DNA of 9,679 bases from Desulfuromonadaceae bacterium. Its GTDB lineage: Bacteria > Desulfobacterota > Desulfuromonadia > Desulfuromonadales > Geopsychrobacteraceae. This document shows positions 1 to 6,966 of this stretch, one piece after another; the first letter of the stretch is position 1, and every line of letters starts with the position of its first letter. The position numbers were made by a program, and so were the translations under genes. Below the pieces are notes generated by a model. The model was not told where the DNA came from, ran no database searches, and was given only the letters and a program-made list of their open reading frames with translations. The DNA lies in contig WTCI01000067.1 in the NCBI GenBank assembly GCA_013138655.1, positions 1 through 9,679 of the forward strand. The letters are read 5' to 3'.

Positions 1-1
1 G

Positions 2-1741
2 ACCGCTAAAGGGGAATACCTGTATATCTCCAAGGTGATTGAGGGGGGTGAAACGGCAGAACAGTTGCCGGAGATTCTCCCGCGGGTGATCGGCAAGATT
101 TCTTTCAAAAAATCGATGCGCTGGAGGGACCTGGATATCCGTTTTGCCCGCCCGATGCATTGGATCGTTGCAACGTATGGTGGCGAGGTTGTTCCGTTCG
201 TTTTCGGTGACCTGCAAAGTGGCAACCTTTCGCGGGGTCATCGATTTATGGCACCGGACGAATTCACCGTCAGTGGCGTTGAAGATTACCTGGTTCAAGC
301 AGAAAAGCAGCATGTGATTCCGCAGATTGAAAAGCGTCGTCAGTTGATAGAAGAGCAGCTTGGGGTGCTGGCCAAGCAGTTGGGTGGTAAAATCAATCCC
401 GATGAAGAGTTGCTGGAGGAGGTCGGCTTTCTGGTTGAAACGCCGCAGGCGCTGGCGGGCAGTATCGAAGCGCGTTTTCTGCAGTTGCCGCCGGAATTGC
501 TGATTACCAGCATGCGCGAGCATCAGCGCTATTTCACCCTGATCGATGAGCAGGGCAAGCTGTTGCCACATTTTATCACCATCGCCAACACTCACGCCAA
601 GGATCCTCAGGTGGTGGTTGCCGGTAACGAACGGGTGCTCAGGGCACGTCTTGCTGATGCCATGTTCTTCTGGCAGGAAGATCAGAAGAGCAAGCTGGAA
701 GCTCACCTGGAGTCGCTGAAGAAAGTGGTCTATCAGGCCAAGCTGGGTACCAGTTATGAAAAGATCGAGCGTTTTACCGAACTGGCCAGCGGACTGGCGC
801 AGCAACTGGCACCGGCAGCTGTCGAGCTGACCAGGCGTGCCGCGACTCTCGCAAAATGCGATCTGGAAACGGCTATGGTTTACGAGTTTCCGGAACTGCA
901 GGGGGTGATGGGGCGTGAATACGCTTTGCTCGAAGGAGAGGATCCGCGGATCGCCACGGCGATTTATGAGCATTACCTGCCGACTCAGGCGGGGGGAGAA
1001 TTACCGAGTGACGATATCGGTGCTTTTGTTTCTCTGGCCGACAAGATCGATACCATTTGTGGCTGCTTCAGCGTCGGTCTGATTCCGACCGGGACTGCTG
1101 ACCCCTATGCTTTGCGTCGCTGTGCCATCGGTATTCTGGCGATTATTCTCGATCGCGATTATGCTGTTTCGATTCCAGATCTGGTGGAAAAGAGCGTGAC
1201 CCTGCTGGAGCCTAAACGGCAGCGTCCGGCAGCAGAGATTATCGCTGACGTGATTGAATTTATCCGTTTACGGCTGGTTAATATGCTGACCGGGCAGGAT
1301 TATCCACAAGATGTGGTCGATGCGGTTCTGAGTGCAGCTTTTGGCGAACCGGTAGACGCCGTCGAGCGGGTCAAGGCTTTGGCAGAATTAAAGGGTCAGG
1401 AAGATTTTGAGCCCCTGTCGGTTGCTTTTAAGCGGGTTGGTAATATTATCAAGGGTGGCTTGGATCAGGATGTTGACCCGGCTCTGTTCGAGGACGATTG
1501 TGAAAAAGAGCTGTTTGCCCAACTGCAGCAAGTTCAAGCGAAAGTTGCTGAACTGGTCGCACAGCGAAATTACCCCGTTGCGTTGGAAACCATAGCCGGA
1601 CTTCGGGCCCCGGTCGATCAGTTTTTTGATGGTGTCATGGTTATGGCCGAAGATCAGGCGGTCAAAAACAACCGTCTGGCCTTGTTGACCAGTATCGCAG
1701 GGCTGTTCAAAGGGGTTGCGGATTTCAGCCGCATCGCTTGA
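2..1741 (+). CDS. glyS: Glycyl-tRNA synthetase beta subunit, C-terminal 579 residues (5' end outside window)
   Basis: Beta subunit of the alpha2beta2 bacterial glycyl-tRNA synthetase, which charges tRNA-Gly with glycine in the cytoplasm. The alpha subunit (GlyQ) makes the adenylate; the beta subunit mainly binds tRNA. The frame is open from base 2, so the GTG at 35 is an internal Val codon. The family is usually about 690 aa, so roughly 110 N-terminal residues are missing. In visible-residue numbering, typical GlyS stretches are REHQRYFTL (172-180) followed by LLPHFITIANT, KCDLETAMV with EFPELQG (285-301), ADKIDT (346-351) and PTGTADPYALRR (362-373). The last about 110 residues match the DALR-type anticodon-binding end. 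TGA stop at 1739-1741. glyQ is probably just upstream but is not visible. No local intrinsic terminator follows, so transcripts may run on to the T-run at 1953-1959. Confidence 0.97.
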   Translation, partial: TAKGEYLYISKVIEGGETAEQLPEILPRVIGKISFKKSMRWRDLDIRFARPMHWIVATYGGEVVPFVFGDLQSGNLSRGHRFMAPDEFTVSGVEDYLVQAEKQHVIPQIEKRRQLIEEQLGVLAKQLGGKINPDEELLEEVGFLVETPQALAGSIEARFLQLPPELLITSMREHQRYFTLIDEQGKLLPHFITIANTHAKDPQVVVAGNERVLRARLADAMFFWQEDQKSKLEAHLESLKKVVYQAKLGTSYEKIERFTELASGLAQQLAPAAVELTRRAATLAKCDLETAMVYEFPELQGVMGREYALLEGEDPRIATAIYEHYLPTQAGGELPSDDIGAFVSLADKIDTICGCFSVGLIPTGTADPYALRRCAIGILAIILDRDYAVSIPDLVEKSVTLLEPKRQRPAAEIIADVIEFIRLRLVNMLTGQDYPQDVVDAVLSAAFGEPVDAVERVKALAELKGQEDFEPLSVAFKRVGNIIKGGLDQDVDPALFEDDCEKELFAQLQQVQAKVAELVAQRNYPVALETIAGLRAPVDQFFDGVMVMAEDQAVKNNRLALLTSIAGLFKGVADFSRIA

Positions 1742-1770
1742 TTGATAAAAAGGACTGATCGCCCTTTATA
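1742..1770 (+). promoter_or_regulatory. Candidate sigma70 promoter just after glyS
   Basis: TTGATA at 1742-1747 (5 of 6 matches to the -35 consensus) is followed after 17 bases by TTTATA at 1765-1770 (3 of 6 matches to the -10). It begins one base after the glyS stop codon. Transcription would start near 1777 and reach the T-run at 1959, giving an RNA of about 180 nt. Another possible -10, TATAGC at 1779-1784, lacks a good -35. The -10 is weak, so this is a candidate only. Confidence 0.35.
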
Positions 1771-1796
1771 GCGGTTAATATAGCTACGTTTTTTGT

Positions 1797-1959
1797 GGCC
1801 GGAATTGTCTCATGCCTCGGGGAAGGTTCTTGTATGCAAAGAATCGACAGGCTGTTGGTGCAGAATTTAGAAGTTATTCTGATAGCTGCGCTACCGGTTT
1901 GTCCATTTTTTGTGAGCAAGTCCCCCCTCGATAACTGATTCATTTTCCGGCCTTTTTTT
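1797..1959 (+). ncRNA. Candidate structured small RNA between glyS and ppdK, ending in a T-run
   Basis: No gene is evident here, but the + strand folds well by eye. Closing stem: 1797-1804 (GGCCGGAA) with 1945-1952 (TTCCGGCC), 8 perfect pairs, followed at once by seven T (1953-1959), as at an intrinsic terminator. Inside: GGGGA 1819-1823 with TCCCC 1921-1925; a side hairpin 1825-1831 with 1839-1845 (7 pairs, 7-base loop); a long arm 1846-1854 with 1895-1903 and 1856-1863 with 1886-1893 (17 pairs, one mismatch); and an apical hairpin 1867-1872 with 1877-1882 (GTTA loop). Seven pairs are G.U on this strand and would be A.C mismatches on the other, so the + transcript is the structured one. Length and rod shape recall 6S RNA, but I recognise no family-specific sequence. 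It could instead be the glyS 3' UTR or a ppdK leader with an attenuator. The 5' end is uncertain (about 1777-1797). Confidence 0.5.
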
Positions 1960-1970
1960 ATTGTTACAAT
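1943..1970 (+). promoter_or_regulatory. Candidate extended -10 promoter of ppdK
   Basis: TGTTACAAT at 1962-1970 is an extended -10: TG, one base, then TACAAT with 5 of 6 consensus matches. The best -35 is TTTTCC at 1943-1948, 16 bases upstream and poor (3 of 6), which an extended -10 can compensate. Transcription would start near 1977, giving a leader of about 25 bases to the ATG at 2002. The -35 overlaps the closing stem of the RNA candidate upstream. Confidence 0.4.
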
Positions 1971-1988
1971 TGTGGACGAGACAGAGAA

Positions 1989-1994
1989 GAGGAG
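1989..1994 (+). promoter_or_regulatory. Shine-Dalgarno site that sets the ppdK start
   Basis: GAGGAG lies 7 bases before the ATG at 2002. The frame is open further up to a GTG at 1972, but that codon has no such site and would lie at or before the predicted transcription start. The protein from ATG 2002 begins [10 protein letters not shown], the usual N-terminus of this family. The ten extra residues from the GTG are therefore not part of the protein. Confidence 0.8.
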
Positions 1995-2001
1995 TCGCTC
2001 A

Positions 2002-4665
2002 ATGACGAAGTACGTGTATTTTTTTGGTGAAGATCAGGTGGAGGGCTCCGGGGAGATGAAGAATCTTCTCGGTGGCAAGGGCGCCAACCTTGCCGAAATG
2101 CTTTCTATCGGTTTGCCGGTCCCGGCAGGTTTTACTCTGACGACAGAGGTTTGTAACGATTTTTACAAGAACAACCGTCACTATCCGGAAGGCTTGGTCG
2201 AGCAGGTCAAGGAATGCCTCGGTAAAATCGAAGCGATGATGGGTAAAAAGTTTGGTAATCCGCAGCAGCCGCTGCTGGTTTCAGTCCGTTCCGGTGCGCG
2301 GGCTTCGATGCCGGGGATGATGGACACGGTTCTCAATCTCGGTCTCAACGATCAGACTGTGCAGGGGATTATCGATCAGAGTGGTGATCCGCGTTTCGCC
2401 TACGATTCCTACCGACGATTCATCCAGATGTATTCCAATGTCGTTCTTGAGATGGATGGCGAAATTCTGGAAAGCATTCTGGAAAAGATGAAAGAGGATC
2501 GTGGTGTTGAGCTGGATGCCGATCTGAACGCGGCTGACCTCAAACAGCTTGTCGAACTGTTTAAAAAGAAGGTTCAGGATGAACTGGGGCAGGGATTTCC
2601 GGAAGATCCGGAAGAGCAACTCTGGGGGGCTATCGGTGCCGTCTTCGGGTCTTGGATGAACCAGCGGGCAATTACCTATCGTAAGCTGAATGACATCCCC
2701 GCCGAATGGGGGACCGCTGTCAATGTCCAGTCGATGGTTTACGGCAATATGGGGGATGATTGTGCCACCGGTGTGGCTTTTACCCGAGACCCCTCAACGG
2801 GTGAAAACTACTTTTACGGTGAATACCTGCTCAACGCCCAGGGTGAGGATGTGGTTGCCGGTATCCGCACGCCGCAGCCGATCAATAAAGCCAAGTACAA
2901 AGAAGGGGATCTGCCGGCGCTGGAAGATGTCCTCCCGGAATGCTATCAGCAGTTGGTGACGATTCGTGAAATGCTGGAACAGCATTATCGTGATATGCAG
3001 GATATCGAGTTTACCATCGAAAAGGGCAAGCTATACATGCTGCAGACCCGAAATGGTAAAAGGACTGCCAAGGCTGCTATCCATATCGCTATCGAAATGG
3101 TCAAAGAGGGCTTGATTGACGAGAAAGAAGCAGTGCTGCGCATCGATCCTGATCAACTTGACCAGTTGCTGCACCCATCGATTGATCCTGCGGCCGAAAA
3201 AAATATTATTGCCAAGGGCCTTCCTGCTTCGCCGGGTGCCGCGAGCGGTGTCGTGGTCTTTAGTGCCGATGAGGCAGAGGAGCAGTCCCGGCTGAAGAAA
3301 AGAGTCATTCTGGTGCGGGTCGAAACCAGCCCCGAGGATATTCGTGGCATGCACGCTGCTCAGGGGATCTTAACCGCCCGGGGTGGCATGACGTCGCATG
3401 CGGCAGTTGTTGCTCGTGGTATGGGTAAATGCTGTGTTGCCGGTTGCGGTGATGTGAAAATCGATTATGAGAAACAGCAGCTGACGACCAAGTCTGGTGT
3501 TTTGGTCAAGCGTGGCGACATGGTGACTCTGGACGGCTCGGCCGGTGAGGTCATCTTGGGTGACGTGCCGAAAGTACAGCCGGAAGTCAGCGGCGATTTT
3601 GCCAATTTGATGGGTTGGGCCGACAAGTTTCGTCGTCTTAATGTTCGGACCAATGCGGATACACCCTACGATTCAAAGGTTGCCCGCGAGTTTGGTGCCG
3701 AAGGGATTGGTCTTTGTCGGACCGAGCATATGTTCTTTGAAGGCGACCGTATCCAGGCGGTGCGCGAAATGATTCTGGCTAAAACCCTGGAAGGACGAAA
3801 AAGTGCTCTGGCGAAAATTCTGCCGATGCAAAAGAGTGACTTCCTCGGGATCTTCCGGGAGATGAAAGGTCTCCCGGTGACTATTCGCCTGCTCGACCCG
3901 CCTTTGCATGAATTTTTGCCGCAAACGGATGATGACGTCGCTGAACTTGCGGCTGTTGCCGGAATACGTTTCTCCGAAGTCAAGGAACATGTAGAACAGC
4001 TGCATGAGTTCAACCCGATGCTCGGTCATCGGGGTTGTCGTCTGGGGGTCACTTATCCGGAAGTTTACGACATGCAGGTGCAGGCGATCATGGAAGCGGC
4101 CTGTGAATTAGTGAAGAACGAGGGCTTTGAAATTGTGCCGGAGATCATGATTCCGTTGGTCAGCCATGTGAATGAATTGGAAATTTTGCGGGCGAATGTC
4201 GACAAGGTTGCGGAAGAGGTGTGCCGGCGCTATGGAGTCAAGGTGAATTACCTGGTCGGGACTATGATCGAATTGCCGCGTGCTGCCCTGATGGCAGACA
4301 AGGTCGCCCAACAGGCCGATTTCTTCTCCTTCGGTACGAACGATTTGACGCAGACAACCTACGGTTTGTCACGGGATGATGCAGGGAATTTTCTCCCTGA
4401 TTATATTGAACGTGGCGTCTTTGATCGTGATCCTTTTGTCGCTTTGGATAAGGCCGGGGTCGGTCAACTTGTGCAGATGGGCTGTGAAAAGGGCCGCCAA
4501 ACCAGTCCGGATCTCAAGCTGGGGATCTGCGGTGAGCATGGCGGAGAGCCTTCGAGTGTTATGTTCTTTCATGACATCGGCTTGGATTATGTGTCCTGTT
4601 CACCCTACCGGGTGCCGATTGCCCGTTTGGCGGCAGCACATGCTGCACTGGCAGAAAGCGAATAG
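2002..4665 (+). CDS. ppdK: Pyruvate, phosphate dikinase
   Basis: Cytoplasmic enzyme that interconverts pyruvate + ATP + phosphate with phosphoenolpyruvate + AMP + pyrophosphate, linking glycolysis and gluconeogenesis. The 887-aa length is normal for bacterial PPDK. Three family domains are present in order. The N-terminal ATP-grasp part has [10 protein letters not shown] (Lys26) and [15 protein letters not shown] (Arg96). The central swivelling domain has [13 protein letters not shown] with the phosphoryl-carrier His466. The C-terminal PEP/pyruvate barrel has CRTEH (Arg573), GTMIELPRA (753-761), [12 protein letters not shown] (777-788) and LGICGEHGG with the acid/base Cys843. The two PPDK catalytic residues and the motifs above are intact. 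The first motif and overall length separate it from PEP synthase. It follows glyS on the same strand but probably has its own promoter; the gene after it points the other way. TAG stop at 4663-4665. Confidence 0.98.
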   Translation: MTKYVYFFGEDQVEGSGEMKNLLGGKGANLAEMLSIGLPVPAGFTLTTEVCNDFYKNNRHYPEGLVEQVKECLGKIEAMMGKKFGNPQQPLLVSVRSGARASMPGMMDTVLNLGLNDQTVQGIIDQSGDPRFAYDSYRRFIQMYSNVVLEMDGEILESILEKMKEDRGVELDADLNAADLKQLVELFKKKVQDELGQGFPEDPEEQLWGAIGAVFGSWMNQRAITYRKLNDIPAEWGTAVNVQSMVYGNMGDDCATGVAFTRDPSTGENYFYGEYLLNAQGEDVVAGIRTPQPINKAKYKEGDLPALEDVLPECYQQLVTIREMLEQHYRDMQDIEFTIEKGKLYMLQTRNGKRTAKAAIHIAIEMVKEGLIDEKEAVLRIDPDQLDQLLHPSIDPAAEKNIIAKGLPASPGAASGVVVFSADEAEEQSRLKKRVILVRVETSPEDIRGMHAAQGILTARGGMTSHAAVVARGMGKCCVAGCGDVKIDYEKQQLTTKSGVLVKRGDMVTLDGSAGEVILGDVPKVQPEVSGDFANLMGWADKFRRLNVRTNADTPYDSKVAREFGAEGIGLCRTEHMFFEGDRIQAVREMILAKTLEGRKSALAKILPMQKSDFLGIFREMKGLPVTIRLLDPPLHEFLPQTDDDVAELAAVAGIRFSEVKEHVEQLHEFNPMLGHRGCRLGVTYPEVYDMQVQAIMEAACELVKNEGFEIVPEIMIPLVSHVNELEILRANVDKVAEEVCRRYGVKVNYLVGTMIELPRAALMADKVAQQADFFSFGTNDLTQTTYGLSRDDAGNFLPDYIERGVFDRDPFVALDKAGVGQLVQMGCEKGRQTSPDLKLGICGEHGGEPSSVMFFHDIGLDYVSCSPYRVPIARLAAAHAALAESE

Positions 4666-4674
4666 TCTGAGTTA

Positions 4675-4703
4675 GTGCCCATCCGGAAACTCCGGATGGG
4701 TGC
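4675..4703 (+). terminator. Inverted repeat after ppdK, likely part of transcription end
   Basis: CCCATCCGGA (4678-4687), loop AAC, TCCGGATGGG (4691-4700): ten perfect pairs starting 12 bases after the ppdK stop. Three more outer pairs (4675-4677 with 4701-4703) form if two G.U pairs are allowed. No T-run follows directly; the first is GTTTTC about 10 bases on. It is therefore an imperfect intrinsic terminator, or a 3' stabilising hairpin. Confidence 0.6.
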
Positions 4704-4732
4704 GCTGCAAGTTTTCATAAGGGAAACGAGTT

Positions 4733-4770
4733 AGGGCACCAGGCAGGTAAGAGTCTGGTGCCTTGGTTTT
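4733..4770 (+). terminator. Second inverted repeat in the convergent gap, possibly bidirectional terminator
   Basis: GGCACCAG (4735-4742) pairs with CTGGTGCC (4755-4762); one G.U and one A-T pair extend it to 4733 and 4764, with a 12-base loop. On the + strand TTGGTTTTATT follows, a fair U-rich tail, so it can end ppdK transcripts. On the - strand it starts 4 bases after the stop codon (4769-4771) of the converging signalling gene but has no T-run, so its role there is less clear. Confidence 0.55.
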
Positions 4771-6961
4771 ATTGGCAGAGTCGCCGGCTGTCGTAACCCT
4801 CGATGAAATCGATCAATTTCGGTCCGGTTATCGGCTTGCTGTAATAATAGCCCTGAGAGATACATGATCCCAATAATTTCAGGTAGTCATGTTGGGATTT
4901 GTGCTCTACCCCTTCCACGATAAAGTTCATCTTAAGGCCATTGGAGAGGGCCAGCATTGCCGGAATGATGGTGTTGTCATCTGAAGGTTTACTGATTTTC
5001 TTAATAAACGATTTGTCGAGTTTTAAGGTGTGCAGAGGAAGTTGGTCCAGATAGCTGAGGGAAGAATAGCCGGTACCAAAATCATCGATGGCGATGTCGA
5101 TGCCTTGGCCGGTCAATTTCAGGATATTTGCCAGAGTCATTTCCATGTTTTGGATGAGGACATTTTCGGTTATTTCAATTTCAAAAACATCTAATGGCAA
5201 ATTGTAGTCTTTAATCTTGCTGATCAAGTAATCGGCAAAACCGTCCATGGCCAGTTGCACTGCGGATATGTTGATGCAAATCGGTATGTTGATTCCCCGA
5301 GCGGCCCAGCTCTTTGCTTCCTGAAAAATATTTCCCAAGATGCTATCGCCGAGCTCATTGATGAGGTTAGATTCTTCTGCAGTTTCAATAAAGGTGCCCG
5401 GGGGCACCAAGCCATGCTCTGGAGAGTTTATTCTTACCAAGGCTTCGACCGCATGGAGTCGACCGGAATCAAGGTCAATTTGTGGCTGGTAATGCATCTC
5501 TATCTGGTCGTCATTGATGGCATTTCGAATCAAGTTTTCAATGAAAACTTTGTTGCTGCGGCTGTTCCGCAACCCGTCATGGTATATGCTGATATTACTT
5601 TTGCTGGTTGATTTTGAATTACAGACGGCAATGTCTGCATTCTTTATCAGCTGTTCCGTTGTGTCACCATGTTGGGGATAGATGGCAACACCGATGCTCA
5701 GGGTCACGTAGATTTCATGGTTGTCATGATCAAAGGGATGGCTGATTTCATGGATGATTTTGTTGGCGATAGCTTTGACATCAGCTTCCGAGTCGACTGC
5801 AGGGATGAGCAGGATAAATTCATCCCCGCCGATTCTCGCCAGGGTGTCTCCTTTTTGGGTACAATTTTTCAGACGAGAGGCAACCGATTGGAGTAATTTA
5901 TCACCAATCATGTGTCCGTAAGAATCATTGATCAGTTTAAACCTGTTGATGTCGATATAAAGGACCGCCAGTTTTTTATTTTCCTGCTTTGCATGGTTCA
6001 GCAGCACGGAGATGCGATCATTAAAAAGATTGCGATTCGGCAAACCCGTTAACAGGTCATGGTTATGTTGAAAACGGATAATCTCTTCTGAGCGCTTCTT
6101 CTCGGTAATATCTCTGACAACCCCATAGGTGCCGATAAAGTGCTCACTTTTTCCCCGGTTGCCAGTGTTTTTTCTTCTGCCTGGCCGGTAGTTACCGGAA
6201 AAGTTCTTTTCAACCTGAATGGATCTGACTTCAACATGAATGATTGACTTATTGTCCTTGCATTGAAGTCTGAGCTCAATGTTCTTTATCGCTTTGGGCA
6301 GAATGCTTGTGTTAATAAAATAGTTGGCACGATCGATATCTTCGGCATAAATGAAATTTCGGTAGTGTTTGCCGATTACTTCTTTTTTGCTGTAGCCCAA
6401 GTTCTTGATCAGGTTTTTGTTGACGAAGGTGAAGTAACCGTCTTTATCGAGCATGTAAAGCAAGTCCGGAGAATAATGGACGATGAACTTGTGCAGTAGT
6501 TCTGACTCTTTGATTTTTTCGATCATCTCCCGATTCTCGATTTCCAGGGCACGTTTTTCCAGTACGTTTTTGATCGAAAAGAGTAACTCATCGGGAGAGT
6601 ATGGTTTTCTGATAAAATCTTTGGCACCATTCTTCATAACGTGAATGGCCTTGTTAATTTCAAGCTCGCCACTGACAACGATGACGTTTGTTTCTATCTC
6701 ATTGTTATTGATATGATTCATGACGTCTACGCCATCAATGTCGGGCATGTTCAGGTCGAGTAAAACCAGTTCGTAATCCTGTTTTTTCAGACAATTGATG
6801 GCCGCCAGTCCGCCAGTTGCTGTAGTAGGGGCCAATCCGGTCGAGGAGAGAATCTCGCTGATGCTGTTGCAGATACCGGCATCATCATCAACAATCAAGA
6901 CATTGATAGGTTGTGCTGTTCCGGTGCCCCGTTGGCGTTGTGTCACGTCAAAAGTGTCCAT
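4769..6961 (-). CDS. Response regulator with PAS, GGDEF and EAL domains (c-di-GMP turnover)
   Basis: A 730-aa soluble protein. REC domain, about 20-135: acidic pocket Asp25-27, phosphoacceptor Asp69 in LLDLNMP, Ser97, and Lys119 in IRKP. PAS domain, about 150-290, ending VVRDITEKKR. GGDEF domain, about 296-462: LLTGLPNR, Asp337, and GGDEF at 378-382, so diguanylate cyclase activity is possible. EAL domain, about 472-722: Glu506 in EALVR, Asn564, EITE (596-599), DDFGTG (626-631), Lys647, EGVE (683-686) and Gln703, so the phosphodiesterase set looks complete. The inhibitory RxxD site before GGDEF is QKGD (369-372). Phosphorylation of REC probably shifts the balance between making and degrading c-di-GMP; direction cannot be told. 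ATG start at 6961, 5 bases after the kinase stop and with no strong ribosome site, suggests translational coupling. No membrane segment or signal peptide is seen. Confidence 0.95.
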   Translation of the reverse strand: MDTFDVTQRQRGTGTAQPINVLIVDDDAGICNSISEILSSTGLAPTTATGGLAAINCLKKQDYELVLLDLNMPDIDGVDVMNHINNNEIETNVIVVSGELEINKAIHVMKNGAKDFIRKPYSPDELLFSIKNVLEKRALEIENREMIEKIKESELLHKFIVHYSPDLLYMLDKDGYFTFVNKNLIKNLGYSKKEVIGKHYRNFIYAEDIDRANYFINTSILPKAIKNIELRLQCKDNKSIIHVEVRSIQVEKNFSGNYRPGRRKNTGNRGKSEHFIGTYGVVRDITEKKRSEEIIRFQHNHDLLTGLPNRNLFNDRISVLLNHAKQENKKLAVLYIDINRFKLINDSYGHMIGDKLLQSVASRLKNCTQKGDTLARIGGDEFILLIPAVDSEADVKAIANKIIHEISHPFDHDNHEIYVTLSIGVAIYPQHGDTTEQLIKNADIAVCNSKSTSKSNISIYHDGLRNSRSNKVFIENLIRNAINDDQIEMHYQPQIDLDSGRLHAVEALVRINSPEHGLVPPGTFIETAEESNLINELGDSILGNIFQEAKSWAARGINIPICINISAVQLAMDGFADYLISKIKDYNLPLDVFEIEITENVLIQNMEMTLANILKLTGQGIDIAIDDFGTGYSSLSYLDQLPLHTLKLDKSFIKKISKPSDDNTIIPAMLALSNGLKMNFIVEGVEHKSQHDYLKLLGSCISQGYYYSKPITGPKLIDFIEGYDSRRLCQ

Positions 6962-6966
6962 GAGAC

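Noticed and set aside
1770..1795. A local glyS terminator at TAGC...GCTA before TTTTTT (1790-1795)
   Set aside because: Only four pairs around a 10-base loop; too weak to stand as a terminator.
1725..1943. A 72-codon open frame on the - strand in the glyS-ppdK gap
   Set aside because: A loose AAAGG precedes its ATG, but the protein shows no recognisable pattern, it runs into the end of glyS, and the region is better explained by the + strand RNA fold.
1797..1959. Firm naming of the RNA candidate as 6S RNA (ssrS)
   Set aside because: Only length and rod shape agree. The side hairpin is on the 5' strand and no signature sequence was recognised, so it is left unnamed.
1972..2001. GTG at 1972 as the ppdK start
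   Set aside because: No ribosome site precedes it and the ten extra residues are not family-like; ATG 2002 has GAGGAG at 7-base spacing.
4376..4675. A 99-codon + strand open frame over the ppdK end
   Set aside because: Lies in another frame of ppdK, which is fully supported by motifs to its stop; no independent start signal or family likeness.
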